Shown here: piece after piece, positions 33,911 through 43,039 of the stretch
Numbering within the stretch: position 1 is the stretch's first letter
Layout of the letters: every line of letters begins with the position of its first letter
Source of the DNA: Pedobacter steynii
Lineage (GTDB): Bacteria > Bacteroidota > Bacteroidia > Sphingobacteriales > Sphingobacteriaceae
Length of the DNA: 64,000 bases
Direction of reading: 5' to 3'
Assembly (NCBI RefSeq): GCF_900103665.1
Contig: NZ_FNGY01000001.1
Coordinates: 186,001-250,000, forward strand
Notes under the pieces: generated by a model
Database searches by the model: none
Seen by the model: the letters and a program-made list of their open reading frames with translations, nothing else
What the model was told of the DNA's origin: nothing
Position numbers and translations under genes: made by a program

Positions 33911-35017
33911 ATGAAACAGATTTTACTGACCGGCAGTTTCGTACTGCTGATGGCTTCCTGTGCCAAAAAAAAAGAGAAGGAACAAGCTGCAAATTATCAG
34001 CTCGCTGGTGATACCGTGATCATCTCAGTCAACTCAAACCTGCAGCATAAACTAAAACTGGATACGGTTGCAGAAACTGCCTACCGCATGACACTCAGTA
34101 GTGCCGGAACGGTAAAGGCAATTCCAAACTTCTTCGCAGACATCGCAGCACCATTCTCCGGAAGGGTGGTCAAAGTGTTTCTGAAGCTGGGAATGAAGGT
34201 CGAACCCGGAACTCCGCTTTTCGAAATGGTATCCGCCGAATTTATAGAAACCCAGAAGAACTATTTCGCCGCAAAGTCCGAATTAAAGAGGGCGTTGTTG
34301 AATTTAAAACGTCAGCGGGACCTCAAAAAAAATGAGGTGGGTTCAGTTAAAGACCTGGAAGAGGCGGAGACCTCTTATGAGCTGATTTTAAAAGAGTATG
34401 AAAATGTGAGGGCTGCCCTCAGGATCTACCAGACTGACCCGGATAAACTGGTTCTGGGACAACCGTTGATCATCCGCTCTCCCATCAAAGGGGAGGTCAT
34501 TCAAAACGACCTGGTGACCGGCCATTACCTGAAAAGCGACGAACCCCCTCATGCAAAAATCGCAGAACTGAACAAAGTCTGGATCGCCGGACAGGTGAAG
34601 GAAAAGGACATCCGGTTTATACATCAGGGCGACGAAACGACGATTGCAGTAGCGGCCTATCCGGGACGGAAAATAAAGGGAAAGGTCTATCGCGTCGAAG
34701 ATCTGATCGACGAAGAGACCAGAAGCGTCAAGGTCCTGATCGAATGTGAAAATAAGGATTATGCCCTCAAACCCGGGATGTACGTGATGGTTAGTTTCAA
34801 GGATAGCCCCCAAAATACAGCTGGGGTGCCTGTTAAGTCTGTTTTCCAGATGAACGACAACAGTTTCGTGTTCCTGCAGACTGCCCCGGGGAAATTTGTA
34901 CGCCGGAAAGTCGAAACAGCGGCGGTTGATCAGGGAGAAATGATGATTACATCTGGGCTTAAACAAGGGGAAACGATTGTCACTGAAGGTGGTTTTTACC
35001 TGCTGGAAGCAAAATAA
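33911..35017 (+). CDS. efflux RND transporter periplasmic adaptor lipoprotein (CzcB/CusB type)
   Basis: A 368-residue membrane-fusion protein. The start at 33911 (MKQILLTG) gives a lipoprotein signal with lipobox LLMASC; an in-frame ATG at 33866 has no signal sense. Features: barrel-sandwich halves (AAPFSGRVVKVFLKLGMKVEPGTPLFEM and RSPIKGEVIQNDLVTGHYL), a helical hairpin between them, and a C-terminal beta-barrel (VKSVFQMNDNSFVFLQTAPG, GLKQGETIVTEGGFYLL). It links the RND pump to the outer-membrane factor encoded downstream. Confidence 0.92.
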   Translation: MKQILLTGSFVLLMASCAKKKEKEQAANYQLAGDTVIISVNSNLQHKLKLDTVAETAYRMTLSSAGTVKAIPNFFADIAAPFSGRVVKVFLKLGMKVEPGTPLFEMVSAEFIETQKNYFAAKSELKRALLNLKRQRDLKKNEVGSVKDLEEAETSYELILKEYENVRAALRIYQTDPDKLVLGQPLIIRSPIKGEVIQNDLVTGHYLKSDEPPHAKIAELNKVWIAGQVKEKDIRFIHQGDETTIAVAAYPGRKIKGKVYRVEDLIDEETRSVKVLIECENKDYALKPGMYVMVSFKDSPQNTAGVPVKSVFQMNDNSFVFLQTAPGKFVRRKVETAAVDQGEMMITSGLKQGETIVTEGGFYLLEAK

Positions 35018-35063
35018 AAGCTGAATTAATACAAGTCATAACCATTAAGCGACAAATATTACA

Positions 35064-38000
35064 ATGAAAAATATTGTACTTACCGCCATACAAAAACGCT
35101 GGCTGATGCTGGCCCTATTCCTCCTCCTGGGAGTATTTGGGTATTATTCCTGGACAAAGCTTGCAGTGGAAGCCTATCCTGATATTGCCGATGTGACTTC
35201 CCAGGTCGTTACACAGGTTCCTGGCTTGGCCGCGGAAGAAGTAGAACAACAAATCACCATCCCTGTGGAAAGAGCCTTAAATGGAATGCCTGGGATGCAC
35301 GTCATGCGAAGCAAAAGCACTTTTGGACTGTCTATCATCACCATTGTGTTTAACGACGGCACAGACGATTATTTTGCACGTACACGCATTCAGGAGCGGC
35401 TCACTGAAGTGCAGCTTCCCTACGGTGCCGCGCCTGGCCTTGACCCGCTGACTTCGCCAACAGGCGAAATCTACCGGTATATCATTGAAAGTAAGAGACA
35501 TGACCTCCGGGAGCTGACTGATCTTCAAAACTGGCTGATCATCCCAAAGATCAAGCAGATTTCGGGCGTGGCCGATGTGACCAATTTTGGGGGCATTACC
35601 ACCCAGTATCAGATCGAACTCGATCCTGCAAAGCTGGAACAGTATCAGCTGAATATTGATGATGTCGAAGAAACGATTGCTAAAAATAATTCAAATGTTG
35701 GGGGAAGCATCCTGAACAGGGGAGAACAGGGCTATGTGGTTCGTGGAATCGGCCTGCTGAGAAACCTGGAAGACATTGGCCGCATCGTAGTCAGGTCGGA
35801 AAAGGGAGTATCCATTCTGCTGAGCGATCTCGGAGCATTAAAGTATGGAAAACTGGAGCGTAAAGGTGTCCTGGGTTATACGGATTGCAGTCGTGATTAT
35901 AGCGAAAGTATCCAGGGGATCGTATTGCTTTTGAAAGGAGAAAATCCTTCGGATGTCCTTGCAGGAATCAATAAATCCGTAGATGAGCTCAACAATGGCC
36001 TGCTTCCTGAAGGGGTAAAGATCCATACTTTTCTGGACCGTACGGATCTGGTCGATACCACGCTAAAGACGGTGTCGCATACTTTGATCGAAGGAATGGC
36101 ACTGGTCATCATTGTCCTGATCGTTTTTCTGGGCAGCTGGAGAGGTGCATTGCTGGTGGCGATTACCATTCCCATCTCCTTGCTCATTGCTTTTATCCTG
36201 ATGAAACTGACGAATATTCCAGCCAATCTGCTTTCTCTGGGGGCGATAGACTTTGGGATCATTGTGGACGGGGCCATTGTGATGATGGAAACGATTCTCA
36301 AAAAAAGGGAAGACCATCCGGAGGAGTTTCTGGAAGAGCAATCTATTGCTGATCGTGCTTTTAGTGTGGCAAAACCGATCCTCTTTGCCACCCTGATTAT
36401 CATCACTGCATACCTGCCTTTATTTGCTTTTGAGCGGGTAGAAAAGAAGCTGTTTACACCGATGGCATTTACTGTAGGCTATGCTTTATTTGGTGCATTA
36501 GCTGTTGCCTTGTTGTTGATTCCCGGACTTGCTTACCTGACTTACCGCAAGCCTAAAAAGCTATATCATAACAAATGGCTGGAGAAATTAAGCCTTGCTT
36601 ATCACAGCAGAACCAGCAAAATCATGGCGCGGCCGGGCAAGATTTTTCTCCCTTTAGCATTGGTGCTGGTATCGGGTCTTGTTTTGAGTATTACTGTAGG
36701 AAAGGATTTCTTACCTCCTCTTGATGAGGGTTCTATATGGCTGCAGGTTCAACTTCCTCCGGGGATCACGGTGGAGAAATCCAGAGAGATGAGTGATACG
36801 CTTCGTCATCGGACGATGAAGCATAAAGAGGTGACTTATATGATGATTCAGGCCGGAAGAAACGACGACGGAACTGACCCATTTACCGCTGCTCACTTTG
36901 AATGTTCCATCGGGATTTTGCCTTATAGCGAATGGCCCCGGGGAAAAACCAAAGCAGACCTGATCGGGGAATTGTCGAAAGAATACGAAAGCATGCCTGG
37001 CTATACTGTGGGGTTTGCGCAACCGATGATTGATGGAGTGATGGATAAGATTTCAGGGGCACATAGTGAGCTGGTCGTAAAGGTTTACGGCGATGATTTT
37101 AAGGAAAGCAGGAGAATCGCAGAGGACATCAGGCGAACGCTGAAAACCGTCAAAGGAGCGGTAGACATCGCGATCGATCAGGAACCGCCATTGCCGCAAT
37201 TGCAAATTCTGGCAGATAGGGAGAAGATCGCTCAGTATGGATTAAATGTAGCTGATGTCGGAAACCTGATCGAGGTGGCAATAGGTGGAAAAGCAATTTC
37301 GCAGGTATTCATGGGCAATAAGGTTTATGAGCTGACCTGCCGCTATAAAGAAAGCAGCCGGGATAGCCCTGAAAAAATCGGAAACCTGATGCTGACGAAC
37401 AATGAAGGTGCTAAAATTCCTTTGTCTCAGGTCGCAGACATCAGGCTGAGTACGGGAGAAAGTACCATTACCAGGGAGACGAACCGGAGGCATCTTACGG
37501 TAAAGCTTAACATGAGAGGTGCGGATCTATCTTCCTTACTTAAAGAAGCTAAAACAAAAATTGAAAAGGATATTACGTATGATCATCAGAAATACAGCAT
37601 CGAGTGGGGTGGGCAGTTTGAAAACCAGAATCGTGCCTATTCCAGGTTGCTGGTTATCGTTCCCCTGGCCTTGGCGATCATGTTTTTATTGCTGTATGTC
37701 GCCTTCGGAAAGTTTAGTCAGGCGGGACTGATACTGACCATTGTTCCCCTTGCTTTGTTTGGCGGAATGCTGGCTTTAAACCTGAGAGGAATGACGCTCA
37801 ATGTTTCTTCTGCTGTTGGCTTTATTGCACTTTTTGGCGTGGCCATACAAAACGGAGTCATCATGATTTCGCATATCAATAGCCTGCGAAAGCAGGGGAT
37901 GGCGTTAAAGACCGCGGTAGTTGAAGGTGCAAAACACCGTTTCCGACCAGTATTGATGACGGCCACAGTAGCGGTTCTTGGCTTGTTGCCTGCCTCATTG

Positions 38001-38195
38001 GCTACGGGGATCGGTTCAGATGTGCAACGGCCTCTGGCTACCGTCATCGTTTACGGTTTACTTTTCTCTACAGCCATCACTTTGTATGCCCTTCCAGCAC
38101 TTTATTACCTGTTGGAGCGTAAGGCTGAAGCGGATTCTTCAGCTGGTAAAATCCGATTATTAACCACTAATTCTAACACCGATGAACTTAATTAA
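35064..38195 (+). CDS. heavy-metal efflux RND pump (CzcA family)
   Basis: A 1043-residue inner-membrane proton/metal antiporter of the HME-RND group. Helix 4 carries AIDFGIIVDGAIVMMET with Asp396, Asp402 and Glu409 in the spacing of CzcA (DFGxxxDGAxxxxE), which points to divalent ions such as Co, Zn, Cd or Ni rather than Cu+. The porter loops contain SKSTFGLSIITIVFNDGTD and ISGAHSELVVKVYG. It sits between adaptor and TolC-like genes in a czcBAC order and overlaps the latter by 14 bp. Confidence 0.94.
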   Translation: MKNIVLTAIQKRWLMLALFLLLGVFGYYSWTKLAVEAYPDIADVTSQVVTQVPGLAAEEVEQQITIPVERALNGMPGMHVMRSKSTFGLSIITIVFNDGTDDYFARTRIQERLTEVQLPYGAAPGLDPLTSPTGEIYRYIIESKRHDLRELTDLQNWLIIPKIKQISGVADVTNFGGITTQYQIELDPAKLEQYQLNIDDVEETIAKNNSNVGGSILNRGEQGYVVRGIGLLRNLEDIGRIVVRSEKGVSILLSDLGALKYGKLERKGVLGYTDCSRDYSESIQGIVLLLKGENPSDVLAGINKSVDELNNGLLPEGVKIHTFLDRTDLVDTTLKTVSHTLIEGMALVIIVLIVFLGSWRGALLVAITIPISLLIAFILMKLTNIPANLLSLGAIDFGIIVDGAIVMMETILKKREDHPEEFLEEQSIADRAFSVAKPILFATLIIITAYLPLFAFERVEKKLFTPMAFTVGYALFGALAVALLLIPGLAYLTYRKPKKLYHNKWLEKLSLAYHSRTSKIMARPGKIFLPLALVLVSGLVLSITVGKDFLPPLDEGSIWLQVQLPPGITVEKSREMSDTLRHRTMKHKEVTYMMIQAGRNDDGTDPFTAAHFECSIGILPYSEWPRGKTKADLIGELSKEYESMPGYTVGFAQPMIDGVMDKISGAHSELVVKVYGDDFKESRRIAEDIRRTLKTVKGAVDIAIDQEPPLPQLQILADREKIAQYGLNVADVGNLIEVAIGGKAISQVFMGNKVYELTCRYKESSRDSPEKIGNLMLTNNEGAKIPLSQVADIRLSTGESTITRETNRRHLTVKLNMRGADLSSLLKEAKTKIEKDITYDHQKYSIEWGGQFENQNRAYSRLLVIVPLALAIMFLLLYVAFGKFSQAGLILTIVPLALFGGMLALNLRGMTLNVSSAVGFIALFGVAIQNGVIMISHINSLRKQGMALKTAVVEGAKHRFRPVLMTATVAVLGLLPASLATGIGSDVQRPLATVIVYGLLFSTAITLYALPALYYLLERKAEADSSAGKIRLLTTNSNTDELN

Positions 38196-39477
38196 TGAAT
38201 ATAAAAATGGTTTTCTAATGCTGCTGCTGATGGTTCTCGGCAGGAGTGTTCATGCTCAGGTCGATACCAGTTTTTATCAGTTGAAACTCTCTTTTCCGGC
38301 TTATTTGAAAATGGTAGGGCAAAATAACCTGGGTTATGCAGCCGAGAAGTTTAAAGTGAGCATTGCTGAGGCGGATGCGCTGAGTGCAAAGGTTTTTCCT
38401 GATCCTGAATTGAGCTTTGGTGCTGGAGATCATGGACAACGCCGTATGAAAATGGGATATGAAATCAGCTCTGGGCTGAGCTATACGCTGGAAATGGGAG
38501 GTAAACGAAGGGCCAGAATTAACCTTGCCAACAAGGAAGCAGAGTTGGCTCAGCTTTTACTCGACGACTATTTCAGAAACCTGAGGGCGGATGCGACCGT
38601 GGCTTATCTGAATGCGGTAAAGGAAAAGGCATTGTTGCGGTTAAAAATGAATTCTTATGACATGATGAAAAAGCTCAGCAACTCGGATAGCGTTCGCTTA
38701 AAGCTGGGTGCCATACCAGGAGTTGACGCCAGACAGTCCAGACTGGAGGCCGGATCACAGCTGAACGAAGTATTTCAACAGGAGGCGGAATGGAAAGCCG
38801 CTTTGGCGAACCTGAACATGTGGAGTGGATCAAAACAACAGGATACCTTTTACGAGCCTGAAGTTGATATGAAAAAGCTAGATAGAATTTTCAACCTGCA
38901 AGAGCTGATCCTGAATGCTCAGAATCGCCGTACGGACCTGTTGGCTGCATTAAAAAGCAATGAGGTGTCTACTTGGGTGCTTAAATTGGCTAAAGCCAGC
39001 AGAACGCTTGATTTGGGCTTATCTCTTGGTGTCACTTCAAATTCAGTGGTAGCGAATGCCGTGGCACCAACACCTTCCTCAACGAATGTCACGATAGGGC
39101 TCAGCATTCCTTTGAAGTTTTCCAACCAAAATCCAGGAGCATTAAGAGCTGCCAGGTATGGGGTTCTGCAGAGCGAAGTCTTATACCGGCAAACGGAACT
39201 CCAGATTCAAACAGAGGTGACACAGGCTTATTACAATTACCTGGCAAGCCGAAAGCAGGTCGCACAGTTTTCGGGAGGGATGCTGTCGGATGCGCAGAAA
39301 GTACTGGATGGCAAAGTGTACAGCTATAAACGGGGAGAGACATCTCTTCTGGAAGTGCTCAATGCCCAGCGAACATTTAATGTGGTGCAGCAAAGTTATG
39401 TGGAAACATGGAATGGCTGTGGAAATACTTTGCTGGAACTGGAAAGAGCCGCAGGGATATGGGATATCGAGTTTTAA
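38182..39477 (+). CDS. TolC family outer-membrane efflux protein (CzcC type)
   Basis: A 431-residue outer-membrane factor with a signal peptide (GFLMLLLMVLGRSVHAQ). Two internal repeats of long helices and short strands are visible (AEADALSAKVFPDPELSFGAG and later GVLQSEVLYRQTELQIQTEVTQAYYNYLASRKQ). It completes the tripartite efflux complex with the adaptor and pump genes upstream. Confidence 0.92.
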   Translation: MNLINEYKNGFLMLLLMVLGRSVHAQVDTSFYQLKLSFPAYLKMVGQNNLGYAAEKFKVSIAEADALSAKVFPDPELSFGAGDHGQRRMKMGYEISSGLSYTLEMGGKRRARINLANKEAELAQLLLDDYFRNLRADATVAYLNAVKEKALLRLKMNSYDMMKKLSNSDSVRLKLGAIPGVDARQSRLEAGSQLNEVFQQEAEWKAALANLNMWSGSKQQDTFYEPEVDMKKLDRIFNLQELILNAQNRRTDLLAALKSNEVSTWVLKLAKASRTLDLGLSLGVTSNSVVANAVAPTPSSTNVTIGLSIPLKFSNQNPGALRAARYGVLQSEVLYRQTELQIQTEVTQAYYNYLASRKQVAQFSGGMLSDAQKVLDGKVYSYKRGETSLLEVLNAQRTFNVVQQSYVETWNGCGNTLLELERAAGIWDIEF

Positions 39478-39502
39478 TAGGATTAACGATAAAAAATAAG
39501 AG

Positions 39503-40237
39503 ATGAAAAAGATAAGTATGGTGCTGTTGGGACTGCTCCTCGCCAATGCAGGGCTGGCTCAGATAGCGGTTAGACCAGTACAGACCACGGCAGAGGTCGG
39601 GAAAGAAAATAAAGAATCAATGGAGCCGGGAAAACTAAGTTTTGGTCTGAAAGCAGGTTATTCCCACTTTACGATTGCCGGCGCAGGAGTAAAGGAGTTT
39701 TCAACAGGAGGGAGACCGGTTTTTTTAGGCGGGCTTTACCTGGGCCTGGAACTGAACACCAAAATAAGTCAGCATTGGGGCTTTAAACATGAGCTTTCTA
39801 TCCTGCAAAAAGGAGCAGTATTAAAGATGGAGGAAGAAGCTGATCCAGCTTTCAATAGCAAATATAAAAATGCCTACCTGGATATTGCCCCTTTCAGCCT
39901 GACTTTTCAGCTGGAAGGATTGCAGCTTTTTTTTGGCCCCTATGCCGGAGTACTATTGTCGTCCTCCATTCAGCGGAAAAATGAATCAGGGGAGGTTTTT
40001 ACCGATAAAAGCATTTTTGGTGACGCAAAACAGACTGGCAATTACACACAGAAACTGGATGCCGGATGGCTAACCGGGCTAGGTTACGGGTTTAAAAATG
40101 GCTTTAACATGCAGGCTAAATATGCACATGGTCTTGCACCGTTAATAGAACATACAGAGAGAAATGAGGGCCAATGGAAGGTTTATAACCGGGGCTTTTC
40201 AGTTACTCTTGGCTACACACTTTCTGGGAAAAGGTAA
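39503..40237 (+). CDS. outer-membrane beta-barrel protein (PorT/OmpW-like)
   Basis: A 244-residue protein with a signal peptide (VLLGLLLANAGLAQ) and about eight amphipathic strands, such as LSFGLKAGYSHFTIAGAG, LGLELNTKISQHWGFKHELSILQKGAVLKM, PFSLTFQLEGLQLFFGPYAGVLLS and the closing GFSVTLGYTLSGKR. It is 25 bp after the TolC-like gene and probably belongs to the same operon. Role unknown. Confidence 0.8.
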   Translation: MKKISMVLLGLLLANAGLAQIAVRPVQTTAEVGKENKESMEPGKLSFGLKAGYSHFTIAGAGVKEFSTGGRPVFLGGLYLGLELNTKISQHWGFKHELSILQKGAVLKMEEEADPAFNSKYKNAYLDIAPFSLTFQLEGLQLFFGPYAGVLLSSSIQRKNESGEVFTDKSIFGDAKQTGNYTQKLDAGWLTGLGYGFKNGFNMQAKYAHGLAPLIEHTERNEGQWKVYNRGFSVTLGYTLSGKR

Positions 40238-40310
40238 GGTTGACTTTCCAAAATACCTGATTCTGCATCATGAAAAACTATTTCGTTGCGCAGAGTCAGG
40301 TAATCTTTAT

Positions 40311-41159
40311 TCATTTCTTCATGCGGTTTTTTTTGACCACAGCCTGGCGCTTTGCTTTAACAAAAGCAATCGTTACCCCCGCCAATACCGCGATGACCTC
40401 ATTGGTATAGCCCGTACCCAGAATTAGCCTTTCTGTAAATTCAGACGAGGCTTTGATTCTTTCCTTTTCTGCCCCTTTTTTAAATCCTTTGATATAATAA
40501 GGATCTCTTTCTTCTTTAAAAACTGTGCTTGCTGGTTCCATAACATGATTAAATTGTGTTTCTAAATTCCTTAACTGTACCAATACCCTCAACTGATTCA
40601 GATACCTCTGTTCAGCCAGGCCTCCCTCTGCCTTTGCTTTTATTCCTTCAATTATTTTCCTTAAAACGACCTCCGGAGCTTCAAAATTGAAATTTCCAAG
40701 TACAGCCAGTATTTTCTGTTCCGGTTTTTCTGAAGCCAAAAACAACTTGTAATCTATTTTATATAAAACAATCAGGCGGTAACTGAACTTCAGATCTCTT
40801 TCCTCAATGCTATCCACCATTGTTGATGCCATTTGCCCCATAAAAAATACATACTGACGAATGTTGATCCTATATTTCCTTCTCAACATCGCCCGGTATT
40901 CCAACATCCGGTCTATCATTTCTGCATCATTCTTCAATTGCCATTCTATATGCAATACAAAGGTTTCTCCTGAATCATCCGTGATCTTTTTCAGCTGATC
41001 AGGAATTCTTTCCTTCGTATGTTGTATGCGTTCTGCAAGATCCTCCGCTTTTGCAGCCTGAATACCAAGAACACCACTGAGTATATCCGGCATTGCTCCA
41101 TTCATATTCTCTTTGATAATCTTATCATACTGACAGGCTTGAACCGGGGAATTCGACAT
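40311..41159 (-). CDS. Rpn family PD-(D/E)XK nuclease-like protein
   Basis: A 282-residue protein of the Rpn (recombination-promoting nuclease; formerly transposase_31/PDDEXK_2) family. The nuclease core is at residues ~10-130: DIIKENMNGAMPDIL-like start, TFVLHIEWQLKND (the E-x-Q/K strand) and MIDRMLEYRAMLRRKY. Residues ~195-240 are charged and helical and contain IKGFKKGAEKERI, typical of the family tail. These proteins are not true transposases; no terminal repeats flank the gene. Confidence 0.85.
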   Translation of the reverse strand: MSNSPVQACQYDKIIKENMNGAMPDILSGVLGIQAAKAEDLAERIQHTKERIPDQLKKITDDSGETFVLHIEWQLKNDAEMIDRMLEYRAMLRRKYRINIRQYVFFMGQMASTMVDSIEERDLKFSYRLIVLYKIDYKLFLASEKPEQKILAVLGNFNFEAPEVVLRKIIEGIKAKAEGGLAEQRYLNQLRVLVQLRNLETQFNHVMEPASTVFKEERDPYYIKGFKKGAEKERIKASSEFTERLILGTGYTNEVIAVLAGVTIAFVKAKRQAVVKKNRMKK

Positions 41160-41264
41160 TATAAAATCTTTTTCATGTCTAATATTCGTAATTAATTTTA
41201 CTTTAACAACATTACATTAAAAATAAGTAGTTTTTTTGTGTTTTATTTGATCCGCACATAGCAG

Positions 41265-41272
41265 TATCTTTG
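41265..41272 (+). promoter_or_regulatory. -7 promoter box of the DUF6122 gene, next to the ATG
   Basis: TATCTTTG matches TAnnTTTG and ends 5 nt before the ATG at 41278. TTTT at 41241-41244 (20-bp spacer) or TTTG at 41246-41249 (15 bp) could be the -33 element. The transcript is predicted to be leaderless. Confidence 0.55.
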
Positions 41273-41277
41273 AAGCC

Positions 41278-41571
41278 ATGTTTCATATCTTCTTACATTT
41301 TCTGGTACCCGCGATTGTTGCTGTTGTTTTTTATAGAAAAATCCTGCTGAAAGCATGGTTGATTATGATGGCTACCATGGCGGTAGACCTGGATCATTTA
41401 CTGGCGGTACCTATCTATGATCCTAACCGATGTAGCATTGGCTTCCATCCTCTGCATTCTTATTATGCAATAGCAGTGTATGTGATTTTACTTTTCTTTC
41501 CAAAGACAAGAATTGTTGGAATAGGGCTGGTAATCCACATGATTCTGGATTACATCGATTGCTTTATGTAA
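41278..41571 (+). CDS. DUF6122 family small membrane protein
   Basis: A 97-residue protein with three or four helices and well-placed His/Asp residues: MFHIFLHFLVPAIV, MAVDLDHLLAVP, FHPLHSYYAIAVYV and VIHMILDYIDCF. The HxxxH/DxDH pattern within membrane helices recalls YdjM-like membrane metal-dependent hydrolases, in reduced form. Ends 6 bp from the convergent cardiolipin synthase gene. Confidence 0.8.
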   Translation: MFHIFLHFLVPAIVAVVFYRKILLKAWLIMMATMAVDLDHLLAVPIYDPNRCSIGFHPLHSYYAIAVYVILLFFPKTRIVGIGLVIHMILDYIDCFM

Positions 41572-41577
41572 GCTAAA

Positions 41578-43029
41578 TTACAATAACGGAGAAAGCAAAC
41601 GTGCAATTTTTTCAGGGAACTGCACTCTTGCTGACCTTGCCGCCCAGCTTTCTGCATCAATTGGAACCGAAAAAGTGAGATCTTCCTCAAAAGCATTTTT
41701 CAACTGTTTGGCAATCCCGCTATCATAAATGACGGTATTTACTTCAAAATTAAGCTCAAAACTGCGTTCGTCCATATTTGCGGTTCCTATAAAGGACAGC
41801 TGTTCGTCAATGACCATTGTTTTGGCATGAATAAAACCTTTCTGGTATTGGAAAATCTCAACACCAACATCCAGCAATTCCTGGTAATAAGAGCGGGCGG
41901 CAGCCGCTACCCAGATGGAATCCGATTCAAAAGGAACGAGAAGCTTTACTTTTATCCCGCTTAAAGCCGCTACAAAGAGCGCATCCAGCAGACTGATTCC
42001 CGGAATGAAATATGGGCTGGTAATCAGAATTTCCTGATCTGCCATCCCTATAGCCTGGATGAGGTTGAGCAGAATGGTCGGATGGTCGGAATCTGGCCCA
42101 CTCGCTGCAATTTGTACTTCTACATCTCCCTTGAGCTTTTCATGTGTATTAAAGAATGCTTCCTGAATCTCCAAAGACTCTTCTGAACAAAAATTCCAGT
42201 CGGAAATAAACAAATGTTGCAGGTAATGTACCCCAGGGCCCATGATTTTTACATGGGTGTCTCTCCAAAACAAGGATTTAGTGTCATTTGCATCGTTGAT
42301 ATAGCGGTCGCTGATATTGATGCCGCCCGTAAATCCAATGTTCCCATCCACAATGATGATCTTCCTGTGGTTTCGGTAGTTGAGGCGGTTAGCCAGGGCA
42401 ATAAAAATGATCTGATAAAAAGGAAAGGCCTGTACTCCGGCTGCTTTGAGCTCCGGAACCAACTTTTTCCTGATAGAGCGACTACCAAAATCATCATAAA
42501 TAAAACGCACTTGAACCCCCTGTTTGGCTTTCTCAATGAGAATATCTTTGATCTCATTTCCGATCTTTTCATCTTCGAAAATGTAATACTCCATATGGAT
42601 GTGGTGCCTGGCCTCTCTTAATGCCTGCAGTACCTCGGGGAATTTTTGCTCACCATTTAACAACAGCTTAACTTCATTCCTTCCGGATAGCCCGCTCATA
42701 TTGCTATTCAATAGCAGCTGAGCTAGCTTTTTAAATTTTTTAAGCTCCGGGTTCATCTGGTCAATCGTCTTCTCTGAGTTCAAGATAATCCTGGCATTGA
42801 TCCTTTGAGAAATGATGTCATCGGAAATAATCTTCTTGTTGTAAATCTTTCTTACCCGGTAATTGATGCCAAAAGAAAAATAAATGATCACACCCACCAC
42901 TGGCAGGAATACAGCCAGCATCAGATAGGCCAGGGTCTTGCTCACAGATCGGGTATCGTAGATGATGCGCAGACAAACGGCGATAATGAAAAGTACATAA
43001 ACAATTTCAAAGACAAGTATCCATTTCAT
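41578..43029 (-). CDS. cls: cardiolipin synthase (phospholipase D superfamily)
   Basis: A 483-residue bacterial Cls. Two N-terminal helices (residues ~3-22 and ~33-54) anchor it. Two HKD motifs are complete: NHRKIIIVDGNIGFTGG and FIHAKTMVIDEQLSFIGTAN-like with NMDERSFELNFE. It joins two phosphatidylglycerols (or PG and PE) into cardiolipin at the inner membrane. It is 10 bp after the SAM hydrolase gene on the same strand and may be co-transcribed with that group. Confidence 0.93.
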   Translation of the reverse strand: MKWILVFEIVYVLFIIAVCLRIIYDTRSVSKTLAYLMLAVFLPVVGVIIYFSFGINYRVRKIYNKKIISDDIISQRINARIILNSEKTIDQMNPELKKFKKLAQLLLNSNMSGLSGRNEVKLLLNGEQKFPEVLQALREARHHIHMEYYIFEDEKIGNEIKDILIEKAKQGVQVRFIYDDFGSRSIRKKLVPELKAAGVQAFPFYQIIFIALANRLNYRNHRKIIIVDGNIGFTGGINISDRYINDANDTKSLFWRDTHVKIMGPGVHYLQHLFISDWNFCSEESLEIQEAFFNTHEKLKGDVEVQIAASGPDSDHPTILLNLIQAIGMADQEILITSPYFIPGISLLDALFVAALSGIKVKLLVPFESDSIWVAAAARSYYQELLDVGVEIFQYQKGFIHAKTMVIDEQLSFIGTANMDERSFELNFEVNTVIYDSGIAKQLKNAFEEDLTFSVPIDAESWAARSARVQFPEKIARLLSPLL

Positions 43030-43039
43030 ATCAGCTGCT

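Noticed and set aside
34388-34966. 192-codon minus-strand frame opposite the efflux adaptor gene
   Set aside because: Shadow of a well-supported adaptor protein; composition is not protein-like.
40311-41159. Rpn-family gene as an insertion sequence
   Set aside because: No terminal inverted repeats, target duplications or second copy; Rpn proteins are nucleases, not transposases.
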